This document shows positions 13,624-22,225 of a stretch of DNA of 64,000 nt, piece after piece; the stretch's first letter is position 1, and every line of letters begins with the position of its first letter. The translations under genes and the position numbers were made by a program. Source of the DNA: SIG480 sp045546975 (lineage in GTDB: Bacteria > Bacillota > Clostridia > Oscillospirales > JAAYXM01); the NCBI GenBank assembly GCA_045546975.1, contig JAZQDV010000010.1, positions 1 to 64,000 on the forward strand, given 5' to 3'. Under the pieces are notes generated by a model. The model was not told where the DNA came from, searched no databases, and was given only the letters and a program-made list of their open reading frames with translations.

Positions 13624-13980
13624 TTAATTAAGAGGGAGGCCGAAGCTTACCGCGATAGCATCGTCAACACGATGCATAAGGCTGTCGTCAAGCCGTCCCA
13701 TTTTTTCTTTCAGTCGGGTTTTGTCGATTGTTCTCACCTGTTCAAGCAAGACAACCGAGTCCTTTGAAAGACCGAAATTCTTTCCGCCAAGCTCAATGTG
13801 TGTGGGGAGCTTGGCTTTGTTTATCTGCGATGTTATTGCGGCGGCGATAACTGTCGGACTGTGACGGTTGCCGACGTCGTTCTGGATGATGAGGACAGGG
13901 CGCATACCGCCTTGCTCACTTCCGATAACGGGGCTTAAGTCAGCGTAATAGATATCACCGCGTTTTATACTGTAATTCAC
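13624..13980 (-). CDS. ndoA: mRNA interferase NdoA/EndoA (MazF/PemK family)
   Basis: 118 residues, nearly the family length. Motifs are RGDIYYADLSPVIGSEQGG, RPVLIIQND, AAAITSQ and LLEQVRTIDKTRL; the Arg of RPVLI and the Thr of AITSQ are the usual catalytic region. NdoA cuts mRNA at specific short sites and is normally held by a RHH antitoxin encoded upstream. Here the upstream gene is alr and no small antitoxin gene precedes it, an unusual but known clostridial arrangement. It lies 130 nt downstream of alr. Confidence 0.92.
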   Translation of the reverse strand: MNYSIKRGDIYYADLSPVIGSEQGGMRPVLIIQNDVGNRHSPTVIAAAITSQINKAKLPTHIELGGKNFGLSKDSVVLLEQVRTIDKTRLKEKMGRLDDSLMHRVDDAIAVSFGLPLN

Positions 13981-14110
13981 TAAAATTCACGCTCCGCAGG
14001 AATGTAGTAGCCAAAGTTTTTGTCTGGCAACTATATTTTTCCACAGGCGGGCATATTTTAATCAAGAAAGTGAAAATTTCTAAAATTTCTCATTTCTCCT
14101 CCGCAATATT

Positions 14111-15235
14111 TTATGCGTCGGGAGAGATATATGTTCGCGGAACTCTCTTTGAAACAGAGGTCATAAGCTCGTATGTAATAGTACCTGCAAGCTTTGCCTG
14201 ATCGTAGATTAGCTCGGAATCATAGATGATAACGGGGTCAAACTGTTTTACGTCAGGAATATCCGTAACATCAACAACGGTAAGATCCATACAGACGTTG
14301 CCGATGATTTTTGCGCGTTTGCCGTGAATTTTGAACTCGCCACAACGCGAAAGTGAGCGATGGAGACCGTCTGCATATCCGCAGGAGACTACGGCAATCT
14401 TCATGTCACGCTCTGCCTGATATGTCCTGTTATAGCTAACATAGTCGCCCTTTTTGATGTGCCTTACATCTGCGACCATACTGCGGAAGGTCATAGCAGG
14501 GCGAAGATCAACGCCTTCGGGGTTTTCGTTTGTGGGCGATATTCCGTAGAGAATAAGACCCGGTCGGACACAGTTTAAGTGTCCTCTCTTATAGTTTACC
14601 ACAGCACCGCTGTTTGCGCAATGGCAAAAATTGAAGGTTATCCCACGTGCTTTAAGCTCGTCTACAGTTGACATAAATGCATCAAACTGCGCGTCGGTAT
14701 ATGCTTTGTCCTCGATCTCTGACTCGCAGAAGTGAGTGAATATACCTTCGGCATAAAGGAACGGAAGCTTTGCTATTTTCTCTGCGTCGTCTGCTGCTGT
14801 TTTTTCAAAGTCCTTATGTGTGTAAAGTCCGAGCCTTGTCATACCTGTGTCGAGCTTTATATGTACTTTTAATTTTGCGGAGAGCTTTCCTGCCTCATCG
14901 GAGAGAGCCTTTGCGTAGGCGAGGCTACATACAGACTGTGTGAGGTTGTATTTGAGAAGCTCTGCGGTATGCACGGCATCCGTCGGACCGAGGATAAGTA
15001 TAGGAAGGCTTATTCCCGCTGACCTTAGCTCTATCGCCTCGTTTATGCATGCAACGGCAAAAATAGTTGCGCCGAGCTTTTCATAAAGCCTTGCCAGCGG
15101 CACGGCACCGTGGCCGTAGCCGTCAGCCTTTATAACGGCAATAATATCCGCGCCTTTTGTGATGCGCTTGATTTCGCGGAAATTGTGTTCGATATTTTTT
15201 AAGTTGATTTCAGCACAGACTCTGTCAATATTCAT
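14111..15235 (-). CDS. alr: Alanine racemase
   Basis: 374 residues. The PLP-binding lysine lies in AVIKADGYGHGAVPLA, with a second-domain catalytic tyrosine in GDYVSYNRTYQAE and the C-terminal ELMTSVSKRVPRTYI. It makes D-alanine for peptidoglycan. The gene starts 2 nt after the lipoprotein gene stops and precedes ndoA, the common Firmicutes order. Confidence 0.95.
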   Translation of the reverse strand: MNIDRVCAEINLKNIEHNFREIKRITKGADIIAVIKADGYGHGAVPLARLYEKLGATIFAVACINEAIELRSAGISLPILILGPTDAVHTAELLKYNLTQSVCSLAYAKALSDEAGKLSAKLKVHIKLDTGMTRLGLYTHKDFEKTAADDAEKIAKLPFLYAEGIFTHFCESEIEDKAYTDAQFDAFMSTVDELKARGITFNFCHCANSGAVVNYKRGHLNCVRPGLILYGISPTNENPEGVDLRPAMTFRSMVADVRHIKKGDYVSYNRTYQAERDMKIAVVSCGYADGLHRSLSRCGEFKIHGKRAKIIGNVCMDLTVVDVTDIPDVKQFDPVIIYDSELIYDQAKLAGTITYELMTSVSKRVPRTYISPDA

Positions 15236-15237
15236 CT

Positions 15238-15792
15238 TTAGTTGTGTTCAGTCCTTTCGAATTTGCACTGTATGATACGCTCGCCGTCTGAATAGATTTC
15301 GGCGTAAAGCGGCAAATATTCATCCTTTGTAAACCATGTTCGGTATTCATAACTGTCGCGCTCGGATATGGCAAGAATGGAATTCTTGCCAAACATTTTT
15401 GCGGTCTGGACTTCTCTGAAGTTTCCTTCTTTCCACGATGTCATGAGAGCGGGAAGCGATGAAAACGGTGAAAGACCACTCGCGTCAAGCTCTCCCGTTT
15501 CAAGGTACGCCCCGTCAAATGAGAGAGTTCCCCCTCCGTCCTTAACCGTGAAGGTTATACCCTCGATTTCATCCGGTTTTATGACGGAAGCTTTGAAAAT
15601 CCCATCGTCCCCGTATGTAAAGTCGATTGCACTTACATACTCTCGCGAATGGAAATTGGCCGTTATCCCGACAGTATACCTTGCGTCTGCAAGTGACCTG
15701 TAAAGCTCTGGAATTTCCGAAGTCTCTCTGTCACTTGAACACGAGCAAAAAAGAAAGAAAAATACAAAAGGGAGTAAAAGGATACGTTTCAA
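15238..15792 (-). CDS. Membrane lipoprotein, LolA/GerS-like
   Basis: 184 residues with a lipoprotein signal: basic start MKRILLLP, hydrophobic stretch, and a lipobox around FLFCSCS. The mature part is strand-rich with YTVGITANFHSREY, repeated acidic loops and W-F-x-K-D-E-Y-L-P-L-Y-A-E. This resembles LolA-like germination or sporulation lipoproteins of clostridia. It overlaps nnrD by 4 nt. A similar fold may be encoded at 58265. The role is inferred. Confidence 0.6.
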   Translation of the reverse strand: MKRILLLPFVFFFLFCSCSSDRETSEIPELYRSLADARYTVGITANFHSREYVSAIDFTYGDDGIFKASVIKPDEIEGITFTVKDGGGTLSFDGAYLETGELDASGLSPFSSLPALMTSWKEGNFREVQTAKMFGKNSILAISERDSYEYRTWFTKDEYLPLYAEIYSDGERIIQCKFERTEHN

Positions 15793-16598
15793 GTGCGTTT
15801 TTCCACCTCACATATAGCGGATTTTAGCTTATCGAGCATATCGGTAGGTGTCATTGCGTATTCGCCAAATTCCTTTGCGGCGATGTCCCCTGCGTGCCCG
15901 TGCAGCCATACTCCAATATATGCCGCGGTGTGTACCGGTATTCCCTGACCGACAAGAGAGGTAATGATGCCGGATAAGATATCTCCGCTGCCACCCTTTG
16001 CCATGCCGGGATTACCGCTTGTGTTTATGAAAACTCCGCCGTCCTTTGTCGCCGTAACCGTACGGTGACCCTTAAGGACAAGCGTGCATTCGTTTGCCTT
16101 TGCAAAGTTTGCTGCAAACTCCTCGCGTCTGTCGCGGTCAAAATCAGGGCAGAGTCGCAAAAACTCACCCTCGTGCGGAGTGAGGATAATCTCACGATCG
16201 GAATCTTTTATCGAAAGACCGTCACGTGCAATAATGGTTATCGCATCAGCGTCGATGATGAGGGGAGAAGTTCCGTTTTTGAGCTCATCGGCAACAAGCT
16301 CACCTGAGCTGAGTCCAAGTCCGCAACCGATAAGAGTTGCGTCATAGTTTCCGCTTGTTTCATCTCTTGATAACAGGATGGGTTCATTGAGCTTTGCGGA
16401 AAGAGGTGCGCGTAATACTTCGGGAACAGCAAGGTAGACAAGCCCGCTGCCTGTGTTCACCGCTGCCTGCGCCGCAAAGAACGCGGCCCCTGTATATTTT
16501 TCACTTCCGCAAATGAGAAGTACCTTTCCAAAATCGCCCTTATGCGAGTCTGCTTTTCTTCTGGGGAGAGAGATTTTCTCAAACGTGATTTCTGTCAT
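15789..16598 (-). CDS. nnrD: ADP-dependent NAD(P)H-hydrate dehydratase
   Basis: 269 residues, the carbohydrate-kinase-like YjeF C-terminal domain alone. The signature GNPGMAKGGSGDILSGII and the N-terminal HKGDFGKVLLICGS are present. It repairs hydrated NADH/NADPH. The epimerase (YjeF N-terminal) domain is absent and not encoded in the window. It is first in the operon nnrD-lipoprotein-alr-ndoA, with GAGGGAAA before the ATG. Confidence 0.92.
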   Translation of the reverse strand: MTEITFEKISLPRRKADSHKGDFGKVLLICGSEKYTGAAFFAAQAAVNTGSGLVYLAVPEVLRAPLSAKLNEPILLSRDETSGNYDATLIGCGLGLSSGELVADELKNGTSPLIIDADAITIIARDGLSIKDSDREIILTPHEGEFLRLCPDFDRDRREEFAANFAKANECTLVLKGHRTVTATKDGGVFINTSGNPGMAKGGSGDILSGIITSLVGQGIPVHTAAYIGVWLHGHAGDIAAKEFGEYAMTPTDMLDKLKSAICEVEKRT

Positions 16599-16651
16599 AT
16601 ATTTTCCCTCATATATATTTTAAGACTTGTGAGAAGTTTTGTCAAAATATT

Positions 16652-17128
16652 TCAAAGGAGCTCGAAAAGATTTATTGTGCGAAGATTTTTTTCTGCGGCA
16701 TAGTTTGCGGTGTAGGCTGTTCCGCTGTTCTTTCGAGTCATATAGCAGAGAAGAATATCTGCACTGTCCACGAGAGCGCGGTTTCTTGCATACATACAAA
16801 ACTGGTCGTATTTATCGGAAATATATGTTACATCATCTGCCGCGGCGAGTATGTTGTTGTACGCGCGCCTGGTCTTGGCAGGCCAGCGTGCGGCCTGGTC
16901 TCGACATGGCAAGAGCATCCTCAGTTTTATTTCGGGATTTCTTGCGCGCTTTGTAATGACAAGGGCTGCAGCGAGAAGGTCAAACCCGATTGCGCCTCCG
17001 CTCTGAAAGGTCGTGATGCCAGAGGAAATAAGCTCGTCAAGTGTCTTTGAAAGAAGTATAGGTAAGGACTCTTTGTGCAGTAAATATATTTGTCTGTGTC
17101 CTGAAAAGGAACAGGTAAGCTCTTTCAT
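16652..17128 (-). CDS. SLOG-superfamily protein (DUF1273/YpsA-like)
   Basis: 158 residues from the ATG at 17128 behind GAGGTGA. A Rossmann-like fold is suggested by CSFSGHRQIY, FQSGGAIGFDLLAAA, the LLPCRDQ loop and CMYARNRALVDSADILLCYM. SLOG proteins bind nucleotide-like ligands; YpsA homologues influence cell division and stress in Firmicutes. A longer reading from 17176 lacks a ribosome binding site. The ligand is not evident here. Confidence 0.75.
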   Translation of the reverse strand: MKELTCSFSGHRQIYLLHKESLPILLSKTLDELISSGITTFQSGGAIGFDLLAAALVITKRARNPEIKLRMLLPCRDQAARWPAKTRRAYNNILAAADDVTYISDKYDQFCMYARNRALVDSADILLCYMTRKNSGTAYTANYAAEKNLRTINLFELL

Positions 17129-17232
17129 TGAAAAAATCACCTCATAGTGTATATAGTATACCATAGTTTGTCGCATAAAGGTAGAAAAAGTTGAATAAGT
17201 TTCTGAAATAAAAATAAAATAATAAAAAAGTA

Positions 17233-17261
17233 TTTACTTTTCGAAAAAGGTGTGATAAAAT
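17233..17261 (+). promoter_or_regulatory. Promoter of the rpsO-pnp transcript
   Basis: TTTACT (17233-17238), 17 nt, TAAAAT (17256-17261) with extended TG (TGaTAAAAT). The leader to rpsO is about 135 nt. Confidence 0.5.
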
Positions 17262-17283
17262 ATCCAAGCATGCTAATGTGCCG

Positions 17284-17343
17284 TAGTTTCGGTCGCGTTA
17301 GAGTGTGCCCAGATCGCAGTTTTCGGATAAATGCCCGAAACTA
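17284..17343 (+). promoter_or_regulatory. Structured leader of rpsO (possible S15 autoregulatory RNA)
   Basis: A perfect 9-bp closing stem pairs TAGTTTCGG (17284-17292) with CCGAAACTA (17335-17343), enclosing a G/C-containing branched loop. S15 is known to repress its own mRNA through varied leader structures in several bacteria. The match to a known S15 leader class is not shown here. Confidence 0.5.
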
Positions 17344-17404
17344 GGGGATTTCACCCACCGATTACTTCGATTTGAGGAAATATATGAAAGGAAAGGTGAA
17401 AGGC

Positions 17405-17671
17405 ATGATTCTCAAAGAGAAAAAGACAGAGGTTATCACAAATAACCGCCTCCATGAAACTGACACAGGTTCACCGGAGGTACAGATTGCGATCCTTACA
17501 CAGCGCATCACAGAGCTCACAGAGCATCTCAAGGAGCACCACAAGGATAATCATTCCCGCCGTGGTCTTCTCAAGATGGTCGGTAAGCGCCGCAACTTGC
17601 TCAACTACCTCCAGAAGAAGGACATTGAGCGTTACCGTGCAATCGTCGCAAAGCTCGGACTCCGTAAGTAG
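17405..17671 (+). CDS. rpsO: 30S ribosomal protein S15
   Basis: 88 residues, the usual length. It carries the S15 signature TGSPEVQIAILTQRI, HLKEHHKDNHSRRGLLKMV and YLQKKDIERY. It binds 16S rRNA early in 30S assembly. The ATG at 17405 follows GGTGAAAGG. An upstream in-frame ATG at 17372 would add a non-conserved extension. Confidence 0.97.
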   Translation: MILKEKKTEVITNNRLHETDTGSPEVQIAILTQRITELTEHLKEHHKDNHSRRGLLKMVGKRRNLLNYLQKKDIERYRAIVAKLGLRK

Positions 17672-17680
17672 TCTGAAATT

Positions 17681-17707
17681 CCCCCGGACGGAGTTCCGTC
17701 CGGGGGA
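17681..17707 (+). terminator. GC-rich hairpin between rpsO and pnp
   Basis: A 12-13 bp stem of TCCCCCGGACGGA with its complement around a 2-nt loop. Only a weak T-run follows, so it may act as partial terminator or 3' end stabiliser, with read-through into pnp. Confidence 0.6.
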
Positions 17708-17724
17708 TTAAAACATCTACAAAC

Positions 17725-17827
17725 CCGAGGCCTTTCGGACGAATGGTTTTGTTTAGCAATTGGAACTTTTGCCAAAGCGTTTGACAGCGGTTCCAAATGC
17801 TAAACCCACTGAAGAAAGGCTCCTCGG
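17725..17827 (+). promoter_or_regulatory. Structured leader of pnp
   Basis: The outer stem joins CCGAGGCCTTTC (17725-17736) with GAAAGGCTCCTCGG (17814-17827). The inner stem has two parts, 17751-17758/17798-17805 (8 bp) and 17760-17766/17790-17796 (7 bp). In Enterobacteria PNPase controls its own mRNA through such a leader after RNase III cleavage; a similar role here is inference. Confidence 0.5.
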
Positions 17828-17855
17828 CGAACAAAAAAGAAAAGGAGCGAAAAAA

Positions 17856-19985
17856 ATGAGAGAAATGGTTTTTTCAAAGAACAGAGTGTTCGAAACAGAG
17901 TTTGCCGGAAGAAAACTCGTTGTTGAAACCGGCAAGATGGCAGGCCTTGCAAACGGCTCATGCCTCGTCCGTTACGGTGAAACAGTTGTTCTCGTAACAG
18001 CAACCGCATCAGACAAGCCCCGCGCAGGCATCGACTTTTTCCCGCTTGCAGTTGACTTTGAAGAGAGGCTCTACTCAGTAGGCCGTATTCCGGGAAGCTT
18101 TATGCGTCGTGAGGGCAGACCGAGCGAGCGTGCTATCCTCACATCACGTCTTATCGACCGTCCGATCCGTCCGCTTTTCCCGAAGGATTTGCGCAATGAC
18201 GTTGCAGTTTCTATCACAGTGCTTTCTGTTGACAACGACAATGCACCGGAAATTGCAGGTATGCTCGGTACATCAATTGCACTTTCAATATCTGACATTC
18301 CGTGGAACGGACCTATCGCAGGTGTATCCATCGGCTATGTTGACGGAAATTATGTTGTAAACCCGACAAGTGCAGAGCGTGAGAAGAGCACATTGAATCT
18401 TACCGTTGCAGGCTCTGCAGCAAAGGTAGTTATGATTGAAGCCGGAGCACAGCAGATTCCTGAGGACGTTATGTTTGACGGTATTATGCTTGCTCATGAA
18501 GAGATTAAGAAGATGGTAGCATTCATCTCTGACATCCAAGCAGAAATCGGCCTTGAGAAGTTTGAGTATGACCATGTCGAGTTTGACGATGAGCTCTATG
18601 AGGAGCTTCGCGCAAATATTCTTGACCGCGTTCGTGCTTGCATGGATACAGACGATAAGACAGTCCGCGACAAGCGCCTCAAGGTGCTTTCAGATGAGCT
18701 TATCGAAGAGTATTCTGAGAAGTATCCGGAGATGGAGCAGTTCCTTGGTGAGTGCCTCTACAAGCTCCAGAAGATAGTTGTTCGTCAGTGGTTGCTCGAG
18801 GGCAAGCGCGTTGACGGTCGTGCACTCGATGAAATCCGTCCGCTCGCAGCAGAGGTCGGAGTGTTGCCGAGAACACACGGTAGCGGTATGTTCACAAGAG
18901 GTCAGACACAGGTTCTCACCGTTGCAACTCTTGGTACAATCGCAGATCAGCAGAAGCTTGATACTATCTACGAGGAAGAGTTTAAGAGATATATCCACCA
19001 CTACAACTTCCCGTCCTACTCTGTTGGTGAGGCACGTCCGAGTCGCGGTCCGGGACGTCGCGAAATCGGCCACGGTGCTCTTGCAGAGCGCGCACTTGAA
19101 CCTGTTATCCCGAGTGAAGAGGAGTTCCCGTACAGCATCCGTCTTGTATCAGAGGTTCTTTCTTCAAACGGCTCAACATCACAGGGTTCAATCTGCGGTT
19201 CAACACTTGCACTTATGGATGCAGGTGTTCCGCTCAAGGCTCCTGTTGCAGGTATCTCCTGCGGTCTTGTAACTGATGAGGACAAGTGGCTCACATTTAT
19301 CGATATCCAGGGCGTAGAAGACTTCTACGGAGATATGGACTTCAAGGTGGCAGGAACAAAAGCGGGTATCACAGCTATTCAGATGGACCTCAAGACAGAC
19401 GGTCTCACACCTGAAATTATCCGCAGCGCGCTCACAATCACACGTGATGCAAGATACCAGATTCTCGATGAGATTATGCTTCCGTGCATCCGCGAGCCGA
19501 GAGAAGAACTTTCAAAGTACGCTCCGAAGATGCTCCATATGACAATCGATCCTGAAAAGATTCGTGACGTTATCGGTAAGGGCGGCAGCGTAATCCAGAA
19601 GATAGTTGCAGATACAGGCGCAAAGATTGATATTGACGATGACGGTAACGTTTACATCTCCGCTATCGATTCTGCTGCTTGCCAGAATGCAAAGAAGGTA
19701 ATCGAGACAATCGTCCTCGATCCTGTTGTCGGTGAGCTCTACTACGGAAAGGTAGTACGTATTCTTCCGATAGGCGCATTTGTTGAAATTGCTCCGGGAA
19801 AAGACGGAATGGTTCACATTTCAAAGCTTGAAAACCATAGAGTTGAAAAGGTTGAGGATGTCCTCAACGTCGGTGATATGACATGGGTTAAGTTCATGGG
19901 CATTGACGATAAGGGAAGAACAAACTTCTCACGTAAGGATGCTTATAACGAGCTTGCAAAGCGTGAGCAGGAAAAAGCTGAATAA
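17856..19985 (+). CDS. pnp: Polyribonucleotide nucleotidyltransferase (PNPase)
   Basis: 709 residues. Two RNase PH cores (N-terminal GRKLVVETGKMAGLANGS.., second with THGSGMFTRGQTQVL and GPGRREIGHGALAERAL), a KH domain (IRDVIGKGGSVIQKI) and an S1 domain (YYGKVVRILPIGAFVEI). It degrades RNA phosphorolytically in the 3'-5' direction and adds heteropolymeric tails. The ATG at 17856 follows AAGGAG. It is paired with rpsO as in many bacteria. Confidence 0.97.
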   Translation: MREMVFSKNRVFETEFAGRKLVVETGKMAGLANGSCLVRYGETVVLVTATASDKPRAGIDFFPLAVDFEERLYSVGRIPGSFMRREGRPSERAILTSRLIDRPIRPLFPKDLRNDVAVSITVLSVDNDNAPEIAGMLGTSIALSISDIPWNGPIAGVSIGYVDGNYVVNPTSAEREKSTLNLTVAGSAAKVVMIEAGAQQIPEDVMFDGIMLAHEEIKKMVAFISDIQAEIGLEKFEYDHVEFDDELYEELRANILDRVRACMDTDDKTVRDKRLKVLSDELIEEYSEKYPEMEQFLGECLYKLQKIVVRQWLLEGKRVDGRALDEIRPLAAEVGVLPRTHGSGMFTRGQTQVLTVATLGTIADQQKLDTIYEEEFKRYIHHYNFPSYSVGEARPSRGPGRREIGHGALAERALEPVIPSEEEFPYSIRLVSEVLSSNGSTSQGSICGSTLALMDAGVPLKAPVAGISCGLVTDEDKWLTFIDIQGVEDFYGDMDFKVAGTKAGITAIQMDLKTDGLTPEIIRSALTITRDARYQILDEIMLPCIREPREELSKYAPKMLHMTIDPEKIRDVIGKGGSVIQKIVADTGAKIDIDDDGNVYISAIDSAACQNAKKVIETIVLDPVVGELYYGKVVRILPIGAFVEIAPGKDGMVHISKLENHRVEKVEDVLNVGDMTWVKFMGIDDKGRTNFSRKDAYNELAKREQEKAE

Positions 19986-19990
19986 TTAAA

Positions 19991-20023
19991 AAATCGCCTT
20001 TTGTTTTTCAAAAGGCGATTTTT
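19991..20023 (+). terminator. Terminator of rpsO-pnp
   Basis: A 13-bp stem (AAATCGCCTTTTG/CAAAAGGCGATTT) with a T5 loop and a following T-run. Confidence 0.9.
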
Positions 20024-20061
20024 TGTTTTGGGTTTTGGGAAGAATAAGAATGGGTGATTTT

Positions 20062-20601
20062 ATGAAAAAGCTCTTTCTTATTCTTCTTTTTTTCTCGGCG
20101 CTTGTATTCCGCGGAAATGCAATAATAGGTGAGGATTACTATACCGAAAACAGGGAAAGCATAGAGGCTGTCTCTTGTGCAGAAAACGTGTTGCCGAATA
20201 CATTGCGCCTAGTTCTTGAGGTCGGGCAGTCCGAAATACTTTACGCAACGCTTCTGCCTGAGGGGACGGGTGACAGCATTATCGCGTGGAGTGTCTCCGA
20301 GACGGAAGATTCTCTCCGTCTCTATCCTGAGGGTAGCCGTTGCAGAGTGTACGGTGAGGCGGTTGGTGAAGGGAAGATAGAAATAGAAACCCTTGGCGGT
20401 GCAAAACGCGAGGTCAGTGTGAGTGTTACGGAAAAGAAGGAAATAAAAATGCGCGATTTCAAGGTACGTGAGAGTGAGAATAAAAGCGGAGTGTTCACCG
20501 AACGCCTTGTGCAAAATATCATAAGAACACTCATATCATTTGCCATCCTCTTGATCTCCGCGGCACTTATCTTTCTCTTTAGAAGGGGAGGAAAGACGTG
20601 A
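20062..20601 (+). CDS. Exported membrane-anchored protein with an Ig-like domain
   Basis: 179 residues. An N-terminal signal peptide (MKKLFLILLFFSALVFRGNA) is followed by a beta-rich domain (about 45-125, with LRLVLEVGQSEILYATLLPE and IIAWSVSETED, reminiscent of BIG2 repeats) and a C-terminal membrane helix (about 153-174). It is thus anchored at the outer face. The ATG at 20062 follows GGGTGAT. Its stop overlaps the next gene's start. Function is unknown. Confidence 0.6.
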   Translation: MKKLFLILLFFSALVFRGNAIIGEDYYTENRESIEAVSCAENVLPNTLRLVLEVGQSEILYATLLPEGTGDSIIAWSVSETEDSLRLYPEGSRCRVYGEAVGEGKIEIETLGGAKREVSVSVTEKKEIKMRDFKVRESENKSGVFTERLVQNIIRTLISFAILLISAALIFLFRRGGKT

Positions 20602-20960
20602 TGAAAACCGAGATAAAGTATGTGATAATCGGGCTTTTTGCCGGTCTTGCAAACGGTTTTTTCGGCTCAGGCGGAGGGATGTTTCTCGTTCCGCTCTTTT
20701 GCAAATGGGTGAAAATGGATGAGAAAAAAGCGTTTGCGACCTCACTTTCTGTCGTGCTTCCGTTATCGCTCGTCTCAGCATTTGTCTATTTCAGGAACGG
20801 ATCTCTCGACATCGGACGCGCACTGCCGTATCTTGCGGGCGGACTGCTTGGCGGAACTCTCGGCGGTATTGTTTTCAAAAAGGTTTCTGCAAAAACTCTG
20901 CGGATAGCATTTGGCGTTTTCATAATCTACGGCGGAGTGCGGGCACTGTTTGGAGGTTAG
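20601..20960 (+). CDS. TauE/SafE-family permease, N-terminal half-size protein
   Basis: About 119 residues with four membrane helices and the family motif GLANGFFGSGGGMFLVPL near the N-terminus. TauE/SafE permeases move sulfonates or other organic anions and normally have eight helices in one chain. Here each half is a separate gene, and this one is followed 2 nt later by the second half. They probably form a heterodimer. The substrate is not shown by the sequence. Confidence 0.8.
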   Translation: MKTEIKYVIIGLFAGLANGFFGSGGGMFLVPLFCKWVKMDEKKAFATSLSVVLPLSLVSAFVYFRNGSLDIGRALPYLAGGLLGGTLGGIVFKKVSAKTLRIAFGVFIIYGGVRALFGG

Positions 20961-20962
20961 CT

Positions 20963-21322
20963 ATGAACTTTTTTATTCCGTTTATTGTCGGTGCTGTTAC
21001 CGGAATAATAACGGGCTTCGGGATTGGCGGAGGAACCCTTCTTATACTCTATTTGACACTTTTTGCAGGGGTCGGGCAGATGGAAAGCCAGGGCATAAAC
21101 CTTGTGTATTTCCTGCCGAGTGCAGGAGCTGCGCTTATTTCACACATTAAAAACCGGGAGATTGTGTGGCGTGCGTTTTTCTTTTCGACAGGTGCGGGGC
21201 TTCTTACAACGGTGGCGGGAAGCGTTCTTGCGTCAAAACTTGATATTACGCTGCTGCGGCGATTTTTCGGTGCGTTTTTAATAGTAGTAGGAGTGTCGCA
21301 GATTTTTCCTAAAAAGAAATAG
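20963..21322 (+). CDS. TauE/SafE-family permease, second half-size protein
   Basis: 119 residues, four helices, with the matching motif AVTGIITGFGIGGGTLLILYL. It is the partner of the gene just upstream. Sequence similarity between the two halves reflects the internal duplication of the family. Confidence 0.8.
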   Translation: MNFFIPFIVGAVTGIITGFGIGGGTLLILYLTLFAGVGQMESQGINLVYFLPSAGAALISHIKNREIVWRAFFFSTGAGLLTTVAGSVLASKLDITLLRRFFGAFLIVVGVSQIFPKKK

Positions 21323-21339
21323 CACAAGCAGACTTTTGT

Positions 21340-21368
21340 TTGCATTGTTTCTGCGATGGTGATATAAT
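21340..21368 (+). promoter_or_regulatory. Sigma-A promoter of the amidohydrolase/SGNH operon
   Basis: TTGCAT (21340-21345), 17 nt, TATAAT (21363-21368) with extended TG. Confidence 0.75.
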
Positions 21369-21412
21369 ACGACACATGTGAAAGCAATCAGATGATATTG
21401 GAGTCTTGTAGT

Positions 21413-22225
21413 ATGCTTATAGATTTTCACACCCATGTTTTTCCTGATACTATTGCCCCGAGGGCAATGGATAATCTGTCATACGTCAGCGGAGGACTTG
21501 TGCCTCAAAGTAAAGGAACACTTTCGTCCCTGAAGGCTGAGATGAAAAAAGACGGCGTGGATGTTTCAGTTGTGCTTTCCATTGCAACAAATCCAAAACA
21601 GCAGACAAACGTAAATAATTTCGCAAAAGAGATAAACGACGAAAAAAACATTTTTGCATTCGGCTCTGTTCATCCTGATGCAGCTGATGTATCAGATGAG
21701 CTTGAACGTATCAAGGCTATGGGGCTTCTCGGCGTTAAGTTTCATCCCGAATATCAGAGGTTTTATGTCGACGATGAAAAAATGAAGCCCATTTACAAAA
21801 AAATCTCATCGCTCGGTCTTATAACAGTTTTTCATTCCGGATATGACTATGGCTATGCTCCGCCGTATCACTGTATGCCGGATAATCTTCTGGGTGCTTT
21901 GAAATGGTTTGACTCTCCTGTAATCGCTGCACACTGGGGTGGTGTAACCTGTGGAACAGAGGTCATTAAAAAGCTTTGCGGAAGGGATCTCTGGTTTGAT
22001 GTGTCCTTTGGCTACGGTACTATGCCGAAGTCGATTGCGCAGGAAATTGTGGATAAACACACGCCTGACAGACTTCTATTCGCTTCCGATATGCCGTGGC
22101 ACAGACCGGCATGGGAAAAACGGCTCATAGAAACGCTCGATATTTCGGAAAATGACAAGGAAAAAATCTATTATAAAAACGCGTTGAGCTTATTGGACAT
22201 CGCAAAACAGGAGGAGACATTATGA
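21413..22225 (+). CDS. Amidohydrolase-2 family metal-dependent hydrolase
   Basis: 270 residues, TIM-barrel amidohydrolase: the FHTHVFPD metal motif near the N-terminus, GVKFHPEYQ, VFHSGYD, AAHWGG and FASDMPWHRP. The last Asp is the usual catalytic residue. Such enzymes decarboxylate or hydrolyse small carboxylic substrates; the substrate is unknown. The ATG at 21413 follows GGAG. It overlaps the SGNH hydrolase gene by 4 nt. A paralogue is encoded at 24691. Confidence 0.82.
   Translation: MLIDFHTHVFPDTIAPRAMDNLSYVSGGLVPQSKGTLSSLKAEMKKDGVDVSVVLSIATNPKQQTNVNNFAKEINDEKNIFAFGSVHPDAADVSDELERIKAMGLLGVKFHPEYQRFYVDDEKMKPIYKKISSLGLITVFHSGYDYGYAPPYHCMPDNLLGALKWFDSPVIAAHWGGVTCGTEVIKKLCGRDLWFDVSFGYGTMPKSIAQEIVDKHTPDRLLFASDMPWHRPAWEKRLIETLDISENDKEKIYYKNALSLLDIAKQEETL

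Noticed and set aside
13624..13980. A complete toxin-antitoxin pair at ndoA
   Set aside because: No ribbon-helix-helix antitoxin gene lies between alr and ndoA or after ndoA; the 130-nt gap has no suitable frame.
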